From: Hymenobacter nivis
GTDB lineage: Bacteria > Bacteroidota > Bacteroidia > Cytophagales > Hymenobacteraceae
Reading direction: 5' to 3'
Length of the DNA stretch: 64,000 bases
Assembly: GCF_003149515.1 (NCBI RefSeq)
Contig: NZ_CP029145.1
Coordinates: 2,914,001-2,978,000 of the forward strand
The notes under the pieces: model-generated
Database searches by the model: none
What the model was told of the DNA's origin: nothing
What the model saw: only the letters and a program-made list of their open reading frames with translations
Part shown: positions 28,497 through 37,499 of the stretch, one piece after another
Layout: the number at the start of each line of letters is the position of its first letter
Numbering within the stretch: position 1 is the first letter of the stretch
Position numbers and translations under genes: made by a program

Positions 28497-29855
28497 GTGA
28501 AGTACGCACTGGCCCTGATCCTGAGCATTGGTACAACGCTGGCTTTTGGCCAGCAGCCCGTGCCCGGCCAAAACCCTAGCCCCGCCCCACCGGCGGGGAC
28601 CCTGCCCACCGTGGACGGCACCAACGGCCGCAGCTTGCCCTCGCCGCTGGCCTCGCTGCCGTTTCCCAGCTCGGAGTGGGACGGGGCCCCGGTGGTAGGC
28701 ATCTCGGCCGAAGCAGCCAATTACCCGCTGCAAAAGGCCCTGGGGCTAACCAAAAGCCGCTTTAAAATTTACGGCTGGGCCAGCATCGGCGGCAACCTGA
28801 GCACCTCGCACGACTCGAACGCACCGACTTCCTACAACCTGGTGCCCAACCAGGTAGTGCTCGACCAGCTGATTCTGCGCATCGAGCGCCAGCCCAACAC
28901 CATCCAGACCGACCACATGGACTGGGGCTTTCTGGTGGACAATATATTCGGCACCGACTACCGCTACACTATCGCCAAGGGCATTTTCAGCGACCGGCTG
29001 CTGGCCGGCAACCACCTCTACGGCTACGACCCTACCCAGTTCTACGGCCTGCTGTACCTGCCTAAAATCGGGCAGGGCACGCTGCTGAAGGTGGGCCGCT
29101 TCATTTCGCCGGCCGACATCGAGGCCCAGTGGGCCCCCGACAACTACCTGTACTCGCACTCGCTGATGTTCACCGTGGACCCCTACACCTTCATGGGGGC
29201 CCAGGCCACAGTGCGCCTCAGCCCGTACTGGCAAATTGAGCTGGGCGTGCATGGCGGCAACGACGTGGCCGTGTGGAACGAGTCGGCGCACCTCAACGGG
29301 CTGGCCATGTTCCGCTACGTGTCGCGCACCAACAACAACTCCATCTACGCGGGCATCAACTCCATTGGCAGCGGGCAGTACAGCCACGAGCACGACAACC
29401 TGCAAATGGCCGTGGCTACCTGGGGCCACCGCTTCAACGCCAAGGTGCACACCCAATCCGAAGTTTACTACATCTGGCAGTACGACGCGCTGGTGGGCGG
29501 CACCGTGATTGACGGCCCCGGCCGCCGCTTCTACCAGGGCACCGGCGCGGGGGCCCTGCACCCGGGCACCTCCAACGCCGTGGGGGCCGTGAACTACACC
29601 CAGGTGCAGCTCGGCAAGCTTACCTACCTCTCGGTGCGCAACGACCTGCTGGTGGACCCGCAGGGCAACCGCACGAGCTATGCCACGGCCTACTCCAGCC
29701 ACACCGTGGGCGTGGTGCACCACTTCAGCGAGCTGGTGCGCATCCGGCCCGAGGTGCGCTACGAGCGGGCCTACGCCGCCGGCGCCACGCCCTACGACAA
29801 CGGCCAGAAGAGAGACCAGTTCACGGCGGCGATGGACGTGGTGGTGCGGTTTTGA
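28497..29855 (+). CDS. Outer membrane porin, OmpL-like/BBP2 type (porin 2)
   Basis: 452 residues, GTG start with signal peptide MKYALALILSIGTTLAFG-QQ. The barrel begins at about residue 85 (FKIYGWASIGGNLSTSHDSN) and includes VGRFISPADIEAQWAPDN, MFTVDPYTFMGAQATVRLS and AVATWGHRFNAKVHTQSEVYY, ending VVRF. It belongs to the same broad porin group as its neighbours but is a distinct subtype. It lies 95 bp after porin 1. The GTG is chosen because it begins a clean signal peptide. Confidence 0.8.
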   Translation: MKYALALILSIGTTLAFGQQPVPGQNPSPAPPAGTLPTVDGTNGRSLPSPLASLPFPSSEWDGAPVVGISAEAANYPLQKALGLTKSRFKIYGWASIGGNLSTSHDSNAPTSYNLVPNQVVLDQLILRIERQPNTIQTDHMDWGFLVDNIFGTDYRYTIAKGIFSDRLLAGNHLYGYDPTQFYGLLYLPKIGQGTLLKVGRFISPADIEAQWAPDNYLYSHSLMFTVDPYTFMGAQATVRLSPYWQIELGVHGGNDVAVWNESAHLNGLAMFRYVSRTNNNSIYAGINSIGSGQYSHEHDNLQMAVATWGHRFNAKVHTQSEVYYIWQYDALVGGTVIDGPGRRFYQGTGAGALHPGTSNAVGAVNYTQVQLGKLTYLSVRNDLLVDPQGNRTSYATAYSSHTVGVVHHFSELVRIRPEVRYERAYAAGATPYDNGQKRDQFTAAMDVVVRF

Positions 29856-30014
29856 GCGGGCGGCCAGCTTTGCTTTTGAATAAAATGAAAGGTTGAAGGG
29901 CCGGGTGGGCAGCGCCCCTTCAAGCCTTTGCTTTTGCTGGCTGCGGACGGGGCCAGCGGCAATTTTTTGGCTGATTTCACAAGCCTTTACCGACCAGCCT
30001 CCGTAACAGCCCCC

Positions 30015-31973
30015 ATGCTCCAAAGCCTTACCCCCACCCCGCACGCTTCCCTCCAAAATAAGGCCACCACGGCCGGCACGCTCATCGCCCTTGGCATCGT
30101 GTACGGCGACATCGGCACCTCGCCCCTGTACACCGTGCGGGGCGTGTTCGTGAGCCGGCCCGTGACGGAAGACGTGGTGCTGGGCACGGTGTCGGCCATC
30201 ATCTGGACGCTCACGCTGCTCACGACGGTGAAGTACGTGTTCATCGCCATGAAGGCCGACAACAACGGCGAGGGCGGCATTCTGTCGCTGTACGCGCTGC
30301 TGCGGCGGCTCAAAATCAAGTGGTTGTACTTGCCGGCCATCATCGGGGCGGCGGCGCTGCTGGCCGACGGCATTATCACGCCGCCCATCTCGGTGGCCTC
30401 GGCCATCGAGGGGCTGCGCATCCTCAAGCCCGACCTCGACACGGTGCCCATCGTGCTGGTGATTATCGTGGGGCTGTTCACCTTCCAGCAGGCGGGCACG
30501 GCCATCATCGGCAAGCTGTTTGGGCCGGTGATGCTGGTATTTTTCAGCATGCTGGCCGTGCTCGGGGCCACCCACCTGGTACAGGACTGGAGCATTCTGC
30601 GGGCCCTGAACCCATACTACGCCCTGCACATGATCATCACGGAGCCGGGCGGGTTCTGGCTGCTGGGTTCCATCTTTTTGTGCAGCACCGGGGCCGAGGC
30701 CCTGTACGCCGACATGGGCCACGTGGGCCGCTCCAACATTTACGTGTCGTGGACGTTCGTCAAAATCTGCCTGCTGCTCAACTACCTGGGCCAGGGAGCC
30801 TGGCTACTCCAGCACCTGGGGGCCCCGCTGGGCGAGCGGAATTTATTCTTCCTGATGATCCCGGCCTGGGGACTGCTGCCGGCCATCATCATCTGCACGC
30901 TGGCCACGATTATTGCGTCGCAGGCGCTCATTTCGGGCTCGTTCACGCTCATCATCGAGGCGCTGCGGCTCAATTTCTGGCCCAAGGTCAAAATCTCCTA
31001 CCCCACCGAGCTGCGCGGCCAGGCCTACGTGTCGTCGCTGAACTGGATCCTGTGCGCCGGCTGCGTGGGCGTGGTGCTGCACTTCCGCGAGTCGGGCCGC
31101 ATGGAGGCGGCCTTCGGCCTGGCCGTAACGGTGACCATGCTGATGACCACCGTGTTACTGGCCTATTACCTGCGCCTGCACCGCCGCAGCGTGGTGCTCA
31201 TCGGCCTGCTGCTGGCGGTGTACTTCACCGTAGAGGGCTCGTTTCTGGTGGCCAACCTGCGCAAGTTCACCCAGGGCGGCTGGCTGAGCGTGCTGCTGGG
31301 CACGGCCCTGCTGCTGGTGATGGTGAGCTGGATTCAGGGCCGGCGCATCCGCAACCAGCTGGCCCAGTTCACGCCCCTGGCCGATTACCTGCCCCTGCTG
31401 GCCAAGTTGAGCGTGGACCAGACGGTGGCCAAGTTCGCCACCCACCTGGTATACCTCACCAAGTCGAACGACCCCAAGCAGGTGGAGAATGGCATCGTCC
31501 ACAGCCTGTTCCGCAAAAATCCCAAGCGGGCCGACATGTACTACCTCATCCACGTGGTGACCACCGACGACCCCTACACCAAGACCTACCACGTGACGCA
31601 CATCCTGCCCGACAACCTGATGCGCATCGAGTTCCGCCTGGGCTTCCGGGTGGACCACGCCATCAACTACATGTTCCGGCAGGTGCTCACAGACCTGGTG
31701 AAAACCGAGGACCTCGACCTCACCTCGCGCTACGAATCGCTGCGCGGCCAGGACATGACCGGCGACTTTGAGTTTGTCATCCTCAACCGCACCCTCCCCT
31801 ACCAGGGCCAGCTACCGGCCTGGCAGAACGCCGTGCTGCGCGGCTACGGGGCCCTGCGCTGGCTGGGGGCCAGCGAGCAGCAGAGCTTCGGGCTCGACAA
31901 CTCTTCTTTCACCATTGAAAACGTACCCCTGGCCCTGCCGCCCCGCCCCGAGCTATCCCTCACCCGCGACTAA
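30015..31973 (+). CDS. kup: KUP family potassium uptake protein (first copy)
   Basis: 652 residues, about twelve transmembrane helices followed by a cytoplasmic C-terminal domain. Diagnostic KUP segments are TLIALGIVYGDIGTSPLYT, NNGEGGILSLYALL, LADGIITPPISVASAIEGL, STGAEALYADMGHVGRSNIYVSW and ASQALISGSFTLIIEA. KUP transporters are K+/H+ symporters. ATG 30015 lies closest to the conserved start; the frame is open upstream to 29928. Its stop is 6 bp before the third porin gene, so the two are co-transcribed. Confidence 0.95.
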   Translation: MLQSLTPTPHASLQNKATTAGTLIALGIVYGDIGTSPLYTVRGVFVSRPVTEDVVLGTVSAIIWTLTLLTTVKYVFIAMKADNNGEGGILSLYALLRRLKIKWLYLPAIIGAAALLADGIITPPISVASAIEGLRILKPDLDTVPIVLVIIVGLFTFQQAGTAIIGKLFGPVMLVFFSMLAVLGATHLVQDWSILRALNPYYALHMIITEPGGFWLLGSIFLCSTGAEALYADMGHVGRSNIYVSWTFVKICLLLNYLGQGAWLLQHLGAPLGERNLFFLMIPAWGLLPAIIICTLATIIASQALISGSFTLIIEALRLNFWPKVKISYPTELRGQAYVSSLNWILCAGCVGVVLHFRESGRMEAAFGLAVTVTMLMTTVLLAYYLRLHRRSVVLIGLLLAVYFTVEGSFLVANLRKFTQGGWLSVLLGTALLLVMVSWIQGRRIRNQLAQFTPLADYLPLLAKLSVDQTVAKFATHLVYLTKSNDPKQVENGIVHSLFRKNPKRADMYYLIHVVTTDDPYTKTYHVTHILPDNLMRIEFRLGFRVDHAINYMFRQVLTDLVKTEDLDLTSRYESLRGQDMTGDFEFVILNRTLPYQGQLPAWQNAVLRGYGALRWLGASEQQSFGLDNSSFTIENVPLALPPRPELSLTRD

Positions 31974-31979
31974 CCGCTT

Positions 31980-33173
31980 ATGTCCCTTTCTATTCGTTTT
32001 CTCGCGGCCGCGCTGTTGGCCACCGGCTTGCTAAGGCCGGCCCGTGCCCAGCAGGTACCAGCGGCCCCCGCGCCGGCCCCCACCAGCACCACCACCACGG
32101 CCCCGCCCGCGGCGCCAACTACAGTGGGCGCCGCCACTACTGCCGCCGCCGCCACGGCCGACACGGGGGCCGAAGAACTCAAACCCGAGTTTTTTGGCTA
32201 CGTGGGCGTGTACTACGGCTACGATTTCAACAATCCCGCCAGCCTGACGCGGCCGGGCTTCATCTACTCCGAGAGCCTGCACAACCAGATTGCCTTGAAC
32301 CTGGCCCTGCTGGGGGCCCGCTACACAGGCAAGCGGGTGCGCGGCACCTTCGCCATCCAAACCGGTACCTACCCCGACGCCAACTACGCCGCCGAGCCGG
32401 GCATCTTCAAAAATATCTACGAGGCCTGGGCCGGGGTAAAAGTGGCCAATAACCTGTGGCTCGACGCCGGTATTTTTCTCTCGCACATCGGCCTGGAGGG
32501 CCCCAACTCGCGCGATAACCTCACGCTCACGCGCTCCATCATGGCCGACAACTCGCCCTACTACGAGGCCGGCGCCAAGCTCACCTACGACAAGGGCAAG
32601 AAGTGGCTGTTCTCGTTCCTGACCATCAACGGCTGGCAGGTCATCCGCGACCGCAACCAGAACCAAGCCATCGGCACCCAAATCCAGTTTCGGCCCAGCG
32701 CCAAGGTGCTGCTCAACTCCAGCACGTTCCTTGGCGAGGGCCGCAACGTGCCCGATTCGCTCGGTATCCGGCTGCGCTACTTCCACGACTTCTACGTCAC
32801 CTACGACCCCTCGAAGAAATGGAAAATTGCCGCGGCCTTCGATACCGGCTGGCAGGAGAAGCTCGACGGCCGCGGCGGCTACGACGCCTGGCAGGGCGGC
32901 TCGCTCATTGTGCGCCGCCGCCTCTGGGAGCGGGCGGGCCTGGTGGGCCGGGCCGAGTTTTACCACGACCCCGCGGGCGTGCTGGCCCCCACGCGGGCGG
33001 GCGGCCTGCGCACTACGGGCTACTCGCTGGGCTTCGACTACCTGCCGGTGCCGCGCGTCATCCTGCGGGCCGAGGTGAAGGAGTTCGTCGATAAAAACCA
33101 GGTGTACCAGAAGGAAAAATCCTTCGGCCGCACCAACGTCGCCGCCACCCTCATGATAGGGTTTACCCTTTAA
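31980..33173 (+). CDS. Outer membrane porin, OmpL-like/BBP2 type (porin 3)
   Basis: 397 residues. A signal peptide ending RPARAQ is followed by a Pro/Thr/Ala-rich linker (about residues 26-62) and a barrel with GYVGVYYGYDFN, YEAWAGVKVANNLWLDAGIFL, SHIGLEGPN, FSFLTINGWQVI and a closing strand AATLMIGFTL. It is paralogous to porin 1 at 26887-28401. It starts 6 bp after kup and ends 30 bp before the kdpD-like gene, so porin, transporter and sensor sit in one tight unit. Confidence 0.82.
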   Translation: MSLSIRFLAAALLATGLLRPARAQQVPAAPAPAPTSTTTTAPPAAPTTVGAATTAAAATADTGAEELKPEFFGYVGVYYGYDFNNPASLTRPGFIYSESLHNQIALNLALLGARYTGKRVRGTFAIQTGTYPDANYAAEPGIFKNIYEAWAGVKVANNLWLDAGIFLSHIGLEGPNSRDNLTLTRSIMADNSPYYEAGAKLTYDKGKKWLFSFLTINGWQVIRDRNQNQAIGTQIQFRPSAKVLLNSSTFLGEGRNVPDSLGIRLRYFHDFYVTYDPSKKWKIAAAFDTGWQEKLDGRGGYDAWQGGSLIVRRRLWERAGLVGRAEFYHDPAGVLAPTRAGGLRTTGYSLGFDYLPVPRVILRAEVKEFVDKNQVYQKEKSFGRTNVAATLMIGFTL

Positions 33174-33203
33174 CCACTATCCCTTTACCCCTACCCTACC
33201 GCC

Positions 33204-34376
33204 ATGACGGCCCCCGAGCAAGACCCGCGCGACCTGTCCGCCGAGCGCTTCCTGCGCCTCGTGCAGGAAAAGCGGCGCGGCACGCTCAAGATCTACCTGG
33301 GCCTGGCCGCCGGCGTGGGCAAAACCTTCCGCATGCTGCAAGAGGCCCACGACCTGCACCAGCACGGCGTGCACGTGCTGCTGGGCTACGTGGAAACCCA
33401 CGGCCGCGCCGGTACCGAGGCAGAGCTGCGCGGCGTGCCGCTGCTGCCCCGCAAGCAGGTGTACTACAAGGGCAGGGCCCTGGCCGAGATGGACCTCGAC
33501 GCCATTGAGAAGCAGCGGCCCCAGGTGGTGATTGTGGACGAGCTGGCCCACACCAATGTGCCCGGCTCGCGCCACGAAAAACGCTGGCAGGACGTGGAGG
33601 AGCTGATGCAGAAAGGCATTTCGGTGATTACGGCCGTGAACGTGCAGCACCTGGAAAGCCTGCACGACCAAGTGCTGAAAATTACCGGCACCGACGTGAC
33701 CGAGCGCATCCCCGACCGGCTGCTGAAGATGGCCGACGAGGTGGTGAACGTGGACCTGACCGTGGGCGAGCTGCGCGCCCGCTTGGAGGAAGGCAAGATT
33801 TACGACGCGGCCAAAGTGCCCACGGCGCTGGCCAATTTCTTTCAGGCCGAGAACCTGCTGCAACTGCGGCGCCTGGCCGTGCGCGAGGTGGCCCAGCTGC
33901 TGGGCCACCAGGTGGAAAACAGCGGCGGCGGGGCCCCCGCTGTGGACGCCCGGCGCCGCAACGACGACCGCATTCTAGCCTGCATCAACTCCAACGAAAA
34001 GGCGGCTAAGGAAATCATCCGCAAAACTTCGCGCTTAGCTGACCGCTTCGGGGCCGCCGCCTGGTACGTGCTGTACGTGCAAACCGGCCGCGAAAGCGCC
34101 AACCGCATCGGCCTGGCCACCCAGCGCCACCTCCTCAACAACCTCCAGCTAGCCACCGAGCTGGGGGCCCAAATCCTGCGCGTGAAGGACGACGACGTGG
34201 TGGGGGCCATCCGGCGGGTGGCGGCCGAGAAAAACGCCACCTTATTAGTGTGCGGCGTAACGGGCGAAAAAACCGCCTGGGAGCGCCTCGCCGGCCGCGG
34301 CGGCATCACCCGGGGCCTAGTGCGGGCCATTGCCACAGCTACGCCCGAATTAGATATTTTCCTGGTAACGTATTGA
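33204..34376 (+). CDS. Short KdpD: N-terminal KdpD domain plus Usp domain, no kinase
   Basis: 390 residues. The N-terminal KdpD family domain has Walker A (GLAAGVGKTFRMLQEA, about residues 33-48) and Walker B (VVIVDELAHTNVPGSRHEKRW, about 108-128), then NVQHLESLHDQV and a regulatory segment. The second half (about 250-390) is a universal-stress-protein domain (DRILACINSNEKAAKEII to ELDIFLVTY). The four membrane helices, GAF and histidine kinase of E. coli KdpD are absent; a separate histidine kinase is encoded 193 bp downstream. The family senses low K+ and, in enterics, c-di-AMP or ATP; which signal applies here is unknown. Confidence 0.92.
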   Translation: MTAPEQDPRDLSAERFLRLVQEKRRGTLKIYLGLAAGVGKTFRMLQEAHDLHQHGVHVLLGYVETHGRAGTEAELRGVPLLPRKQVYYKGRALAEMDLDAIEKQRPQVVIVDELAHTNVPGSRHEKRWQDVEELMQKGISVITAVNVQHLESLHDQVLKITGTDVTERIPDRLLKMADEVVNVDLTVGELRARLEEGKIYDAAKVPTALANFFQAENLLQLRRLAVREVAQLLGHQVENSGGGAPAVDARRRNDDRILACINSNEKAAKEIIRKTSRLADRFGAAAWYVLYVQTGRESANRIGLATQRHLLNNLQLATELGAQILRVKDDDVVGAIRRVAAEKNATLLVCGVTGEKTAWERLAGRGGITRGLVRAIATATPELDIFLVTY

Positions 34377-34404
34377 CTGAGTAAATTATTTTTTTGATGA
34401 GAGG

Positions 34405-34510
34405 ACGTCATGCAGCGCGCAGCAGAGCACAGTCGAAGCATCTCTACCGCGGTAGTAATCAATAGATAGTGAGCGGCAGAGATGCTTCGACTGCGCGGAC
34501 GCTAGATGAC
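34405..34510. repeat. Long imperfect palindrome between kdpD-like and kinase genes
   Basis: Perfect 14-bp arms GTCGAAGCATCTCT (34432-34445) and AGAGATGCTTCGAC (34478-34491) with outer GTCAT/ATGAC pairs (34407-34411, 34506-34510). This is a REP- or MITE-like element; the left part shares ACGTCATGC with the kdpB-kdpC hairpin. Confidence 0.7.
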
Positions 34511-34569
34511 CTAATCAACCCCGAACAACCAGCAACTGACAACGAATAACCAGCAACCAGCCCCCCGCC

Positions 34570-36315
34570 ATGAACCTCAAAACCAAGATTACGCTGGGCT
34601 TCTTAGCCTTGCTGGTGCTGCTGGGCAGCATCGGCGGCTACGCCTACTACACGGTGCGGGGCCTCAGCGCAGACTCGGGCCAAATCCTGACGGCCAACTT
34701 CTATTCCGTGGAGCTGGGCCAGCAGATGCTGCAAGCCCTCGACCGGATGGAAACCGCGCCGGGGGCCCCGGCGGCCGCCCCAAAGTTTCAGCAGGCCCTC
34801 ACGCGCGAGGCGGGCAACATCACCGAGCCCGGCGAGCGGGCCTTGGTCGACTCGCTCACCCAAGGGTTCGACGCCTTCCAGCGGCAGCCGTCTGTGCCGG
34901 TGCTGGAGCAGCTGCGCGCCCACACCCACCGCATGATCCGGCTGAACACCCTGGCTCTGAGGCGTAAAAACGGGCAGCTGGCCCAGCAAGCCACCGGCGC
35001 CGGGCGCAACCTGCTGCTGGTGGCCACGCTGGCCGTGCTGCTGGCCCTGCTGCTGGTGGGCAGCGTGCCCGAGGCGGCGGTGCTGCCGCTGCGCAAGCTC
35101 ACCAACGCCTTGGAGCACGCCGTGGGCAGCAACTTCGAGGCCAGCATCCCGGTCGAAAGCCAGGACGAGTTTGGGCGGGTGGCGCGGGCCTTCAACCGCA
35201 TGCTGGTGCAGCTGCAGGAGTACCGCACCTCCACCCTGGCCGAGCTGGTGACCGAGCGCAACCGGGCCCGCAGCGTGGTGAACGGCCTCGACGAGGGCCT
35301 GCTGCTACTGGACGAAAACGGCCGCATCCTGCTGGCCAACCCCGTGCTGGGCGAGCTGCTGGGCCTGCCCGTGGCCCAGCTCGTGGACCAGCTGGCCGCC
35401 GCCGTGGCCCAGCGCAACGACCTGCTGGCCGCCATGCTGCGCCCCCTGGGGGCCCCGCGCCGCGCCACCGCCGTGGCCGAAACCCCCCTGCTGACGGTGG
35501 CCCGCAACGGCGAGGAGGTGTACTACCGCCTGGCGGTGCAGGACTTGGTGAACTTCAACGAGGCCAGTGACAAAATGGAATTCGTGGGCCACGTGCTGAC
35601 GCTGCGCAACGTGTCGGACTTCAAAAAGCTCGACCAGGTGAAATCGAACTTCCTGGCCACGGTGTCGCACGAGCTGAAAACGCCGCTCTCCAGCATCAAC
35701 ATGAGCCTGAAATTGCTGCAAACCGACAAGATCGACGCTGCCGAGCGCACGCGCGTCACCGACGGCATCCGGCGCGAAACCCAGCGCCTGCTGCGCCTGG
35801 TGGGCGAGTTGCTCGACGTGTCGCGCCTCGACCCCGGCGCCGGCATCGAGCTGAACTTCGGGGCCACCGCCCTGCCCGACGTGGTGGCCTTTGCCACGGC
35901 CACCGTGCAGGCCCAGCTCGACAACAAGCAGCTGCGCCTGGCCACCGAGCTGCCCGCCGACCTGCCCGCCGTACGCGCCGACGTGGAAAAGACCACCTGG
36001 GTGCTCATCAACCTGCTGGCCAACGCCATCCGCTACTCGCCCGCCGGCGAAACCCTGACGGTGCGGGCCGCCGCGGCCGGCAAGTTCGTGCAGGTAACGG
36101 TGCAGGACCGGGGCCCCGGTATTGCGGCCGAATACCACGACAAAATCTTCCAGCGCTTCACCCAAATCCCCGACAAAACCGGCTACCAGGGCGGCTCGGG
36201 CCTGGGCCTGAGCATCGCCCGCGAGTTCATCACCGCCCAGGGCGGCCGCCTGTGGGTCGAGAGCGAGCTGGGCAGCGGCAGCGCCTTCCACTTCACCCTG
36301 CCAGTGGCGGGGTAA
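34570..36315 (+). CDS. HAMP/PAS sensor histidine kinase, likely partner of short KdpD
   Basis: 581 residues. TM1 is about residues 8-28, a periplasmic region runs to about 146, TM2 about 148-165, HAMP about 165-220 (DEFGRVARAFNRMLVQL), a PAS-like domain about 235-345, HisKA with phospho-acceptor His about residue 367 (SHELKTPLSSINMSLKLL), and HATPase with N-box NLLANAIRYSP, G1 DRGPGIA and G2 GSGLGLSIA. All catalytic motifs are intact. Its place after the kinase-less KdpD suggests that the two halves of a KdpD system are split over two proteins. No response regulator gene follows. Confidence 0.92.
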   Translation: MNLKTKITLGFLALLVLLGSIGGYAYYTVRGLSADSGQILTANFYSVELGQQMLQALDRMETAPGAPAAAPKFQQALTREAGNITEPGERALVDSLTQGFDAFQRQPSVPVLEQLRAHTHRMIRLNTLALRRKNGQLAQQATGAGRNLLLVATLAVLLALLLVGSVPEAAVLPLRKLTNALEHAVGSNFEASIPVESQDEFGRVARAFNRMLVQLQEYRTSTLAELVTERNRARSVVNGLDEGLLLLDENGRILLANPVLGELLGLPVAQLVDQLAAAVAQRNDLLAAMLRPLGAPRRATAVAETPLLTVARNGEEVYYRLAVQDLVNFNEASDKMEFVGHVLTLRNVSDFKKLDQVKSNFLATVSHELKTPLSSINMSLKLLQTDKIDAAERTRVTDGIRRETQRLLRLVGELLDVSRLDPGAGIELNFGATALPDVVAFATATVQAQLDNKQLRLATELPADLPAVRADVEKTTWVLINLLANAIRYSPAGETLTVRAAAAGKFVQVTVQDRGPGIAAEYHDKIFQRFTQIPDKTGYQGGSGLGLSIAREFITAQGGRLWVESELGSGSAFHFTLPVAG

Positions 36316-36343
36316 GGGGTTCGGAATTAGGCTTAAGCTCCAC

Positions 36344-36479
36344 CGCCTGTCATCCTAAAAAGCTGCTTGGTTTAATCTCCCGGCTCCCGGCACGGTGTAG
36401 AGACGCATCCTTGCGTCTCTACACCGTGCCGACGTTAACTTAAACAGGAGCTTCTAAACGCAGTGAAGGATGACAGGCG
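36344..36479. repeat. Nested composite palindrome
   Basis: Inner perfect 19-bp arms (36389-36407 and 36412-36430, loop TCCT; core GTAGAGACGCA) sit inside outer perfect 13-bp arms CGCCTGTCATCCT (36344-36356) and AGGATGACAGGCG (36467-36479). Two repeat families appear nested: a GTAGAGACGC-type palindrome inserted into a TGTCATCCT-type palindrome. Either could also act as a terminator for the kinase transcript. Confidence 0.75.
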
Positions 36480-36555
36480 AGCAGGCGAGGTACCGCCCGT
36501 TGGGACTAACCAGCGGGCACGCATCCTTCCCAGCCCAAGCCCGGTTGCCGGGGCC

Positions 36556-37233
36556 CTAATTCCCGATGCCGAAGCCCAGGTACACCTCCAGGCTGCGGGT
36601 GTAGATGTTGTTGTTGGACAAGTACACGGCGCCGCTATTGTACTGCACATTGGCGTCTTGCTGGTAGAGGCGGCTGAAGCTCAGGTTATAGCGCGCGCCG
36701 AGGCGGGCGTTACCCACCCGGTATTCGAGGCCGCCCACCCCGCCCAGGGCGAAGCGCTGGTAGCGGCTGTCGAGCGGCACGGTGGCCCCGTCGCGGGCCA
36801 CGTCGAGCAGCACCGACGCCTGGGGCCCCACGTGGAAGCTCAGGTTCGGCGTGATATTTCCCACGAACAGCACCGGCAAATCGAGGTAGTTGAGGCGCGT
36901 GGTGTAGGCATCGGGGCTACCCAGCGTGGTGCGGTAGCCGCGCCGGGCATACAGCAGCTCGACCTGCACCGAGGCAAACTTGTTGAGGCCCAGCTGCCCG
37001 TAGGCCCCCAAGTGGAAGGCGGGCAGACGGTCGGCGTTGGGCAGGGCGCTGGCCCCGTCGCCGGTGATGGACGAGAGCGAGTAGCCGGCCTTCAGGCCCA
37101 CGCTGGTGCGGTTGGCGGGGCGCGGCGCGGGGGCCAGGGGTGTGGGCTTGGCGGGGGCGTCGGCATCGGCCTGGGCGCGGGCGGCGGGGGCTGCGGCAGT
37201 GCCCACGAGTAGGGCCAGGAGAAATTTTTTCAT
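36556..37233 (-). CDS. Porin-family outer membrane beta-barrel protein
   Basis: 225 residues with a signal peptide (FLLALLVGTAAAPAARAQ) and a small eight-strand-type barrel: VGLKAGYSLSSITGD, FHLGAYGQLGLNKFASVQVELL, LNYLDLPVLFVGNITPN, FALGGVGGLEYRVGNARLGARY and a final YLGFGIGN. This is the common Bacteroidota OMP_b-brl_2/PorT-like fold. It lies on the opposite strand to its potassium-gene neighbours and may be unrelated to them. ATG at 37231-37233 starts the signal peptide. Confidence 0.85.
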   Translation of the reverse strand: MKKFLLALLVGTAAAPAARAQADADAPAKPTPLAPAPRPANRTSVGLKAGYSLSSITGDGASALPNADRLPAFHLGAYGQLGLNKFASVQVELLYARRGYRTTLGSPDAYTTRLNYLDLPVLFVGNITPNLSFHVGPQASVLLDVARDGATVPLDSRYQRFALGGVGGLEYRVGNARLGARYNLSFSRLYQQDANVQYNSGAVYLSNNNIYTRSLEVYLGFGIGN

Positions 37234-37499
37234 GAAACGCAGGATGAAACGGGGGTGATGGGCCACCTGGAAGGGCCGGCCGGCGCGCAAATAGCACGGG
37301 GGGTCCTTTTTTTTCCATGAAGTCCGCCGGGCCAATCGCCCAATTGCCCAAAAGCCCCGACTAACCCCGCCAAACGGGCCCCAGCCGCCGCGCCGGGGCC
37401 CCAGCCAAAACTTCTGCCTGCTTCCGGGGTTCATGCGCCGCCCAAGGGCCCTGCATTATATGCAACTTGCAGGACACCATTTGCTTTTGTGAATATTTG

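Noticed and set aside
28746..30722. 658-codon minus-strand frame across porin 2 and kup
   Set aside because: It overlaps two well-supported genes and its translation is low-complexity (His/Gly/Val-rich), typical of an antisense shadow.
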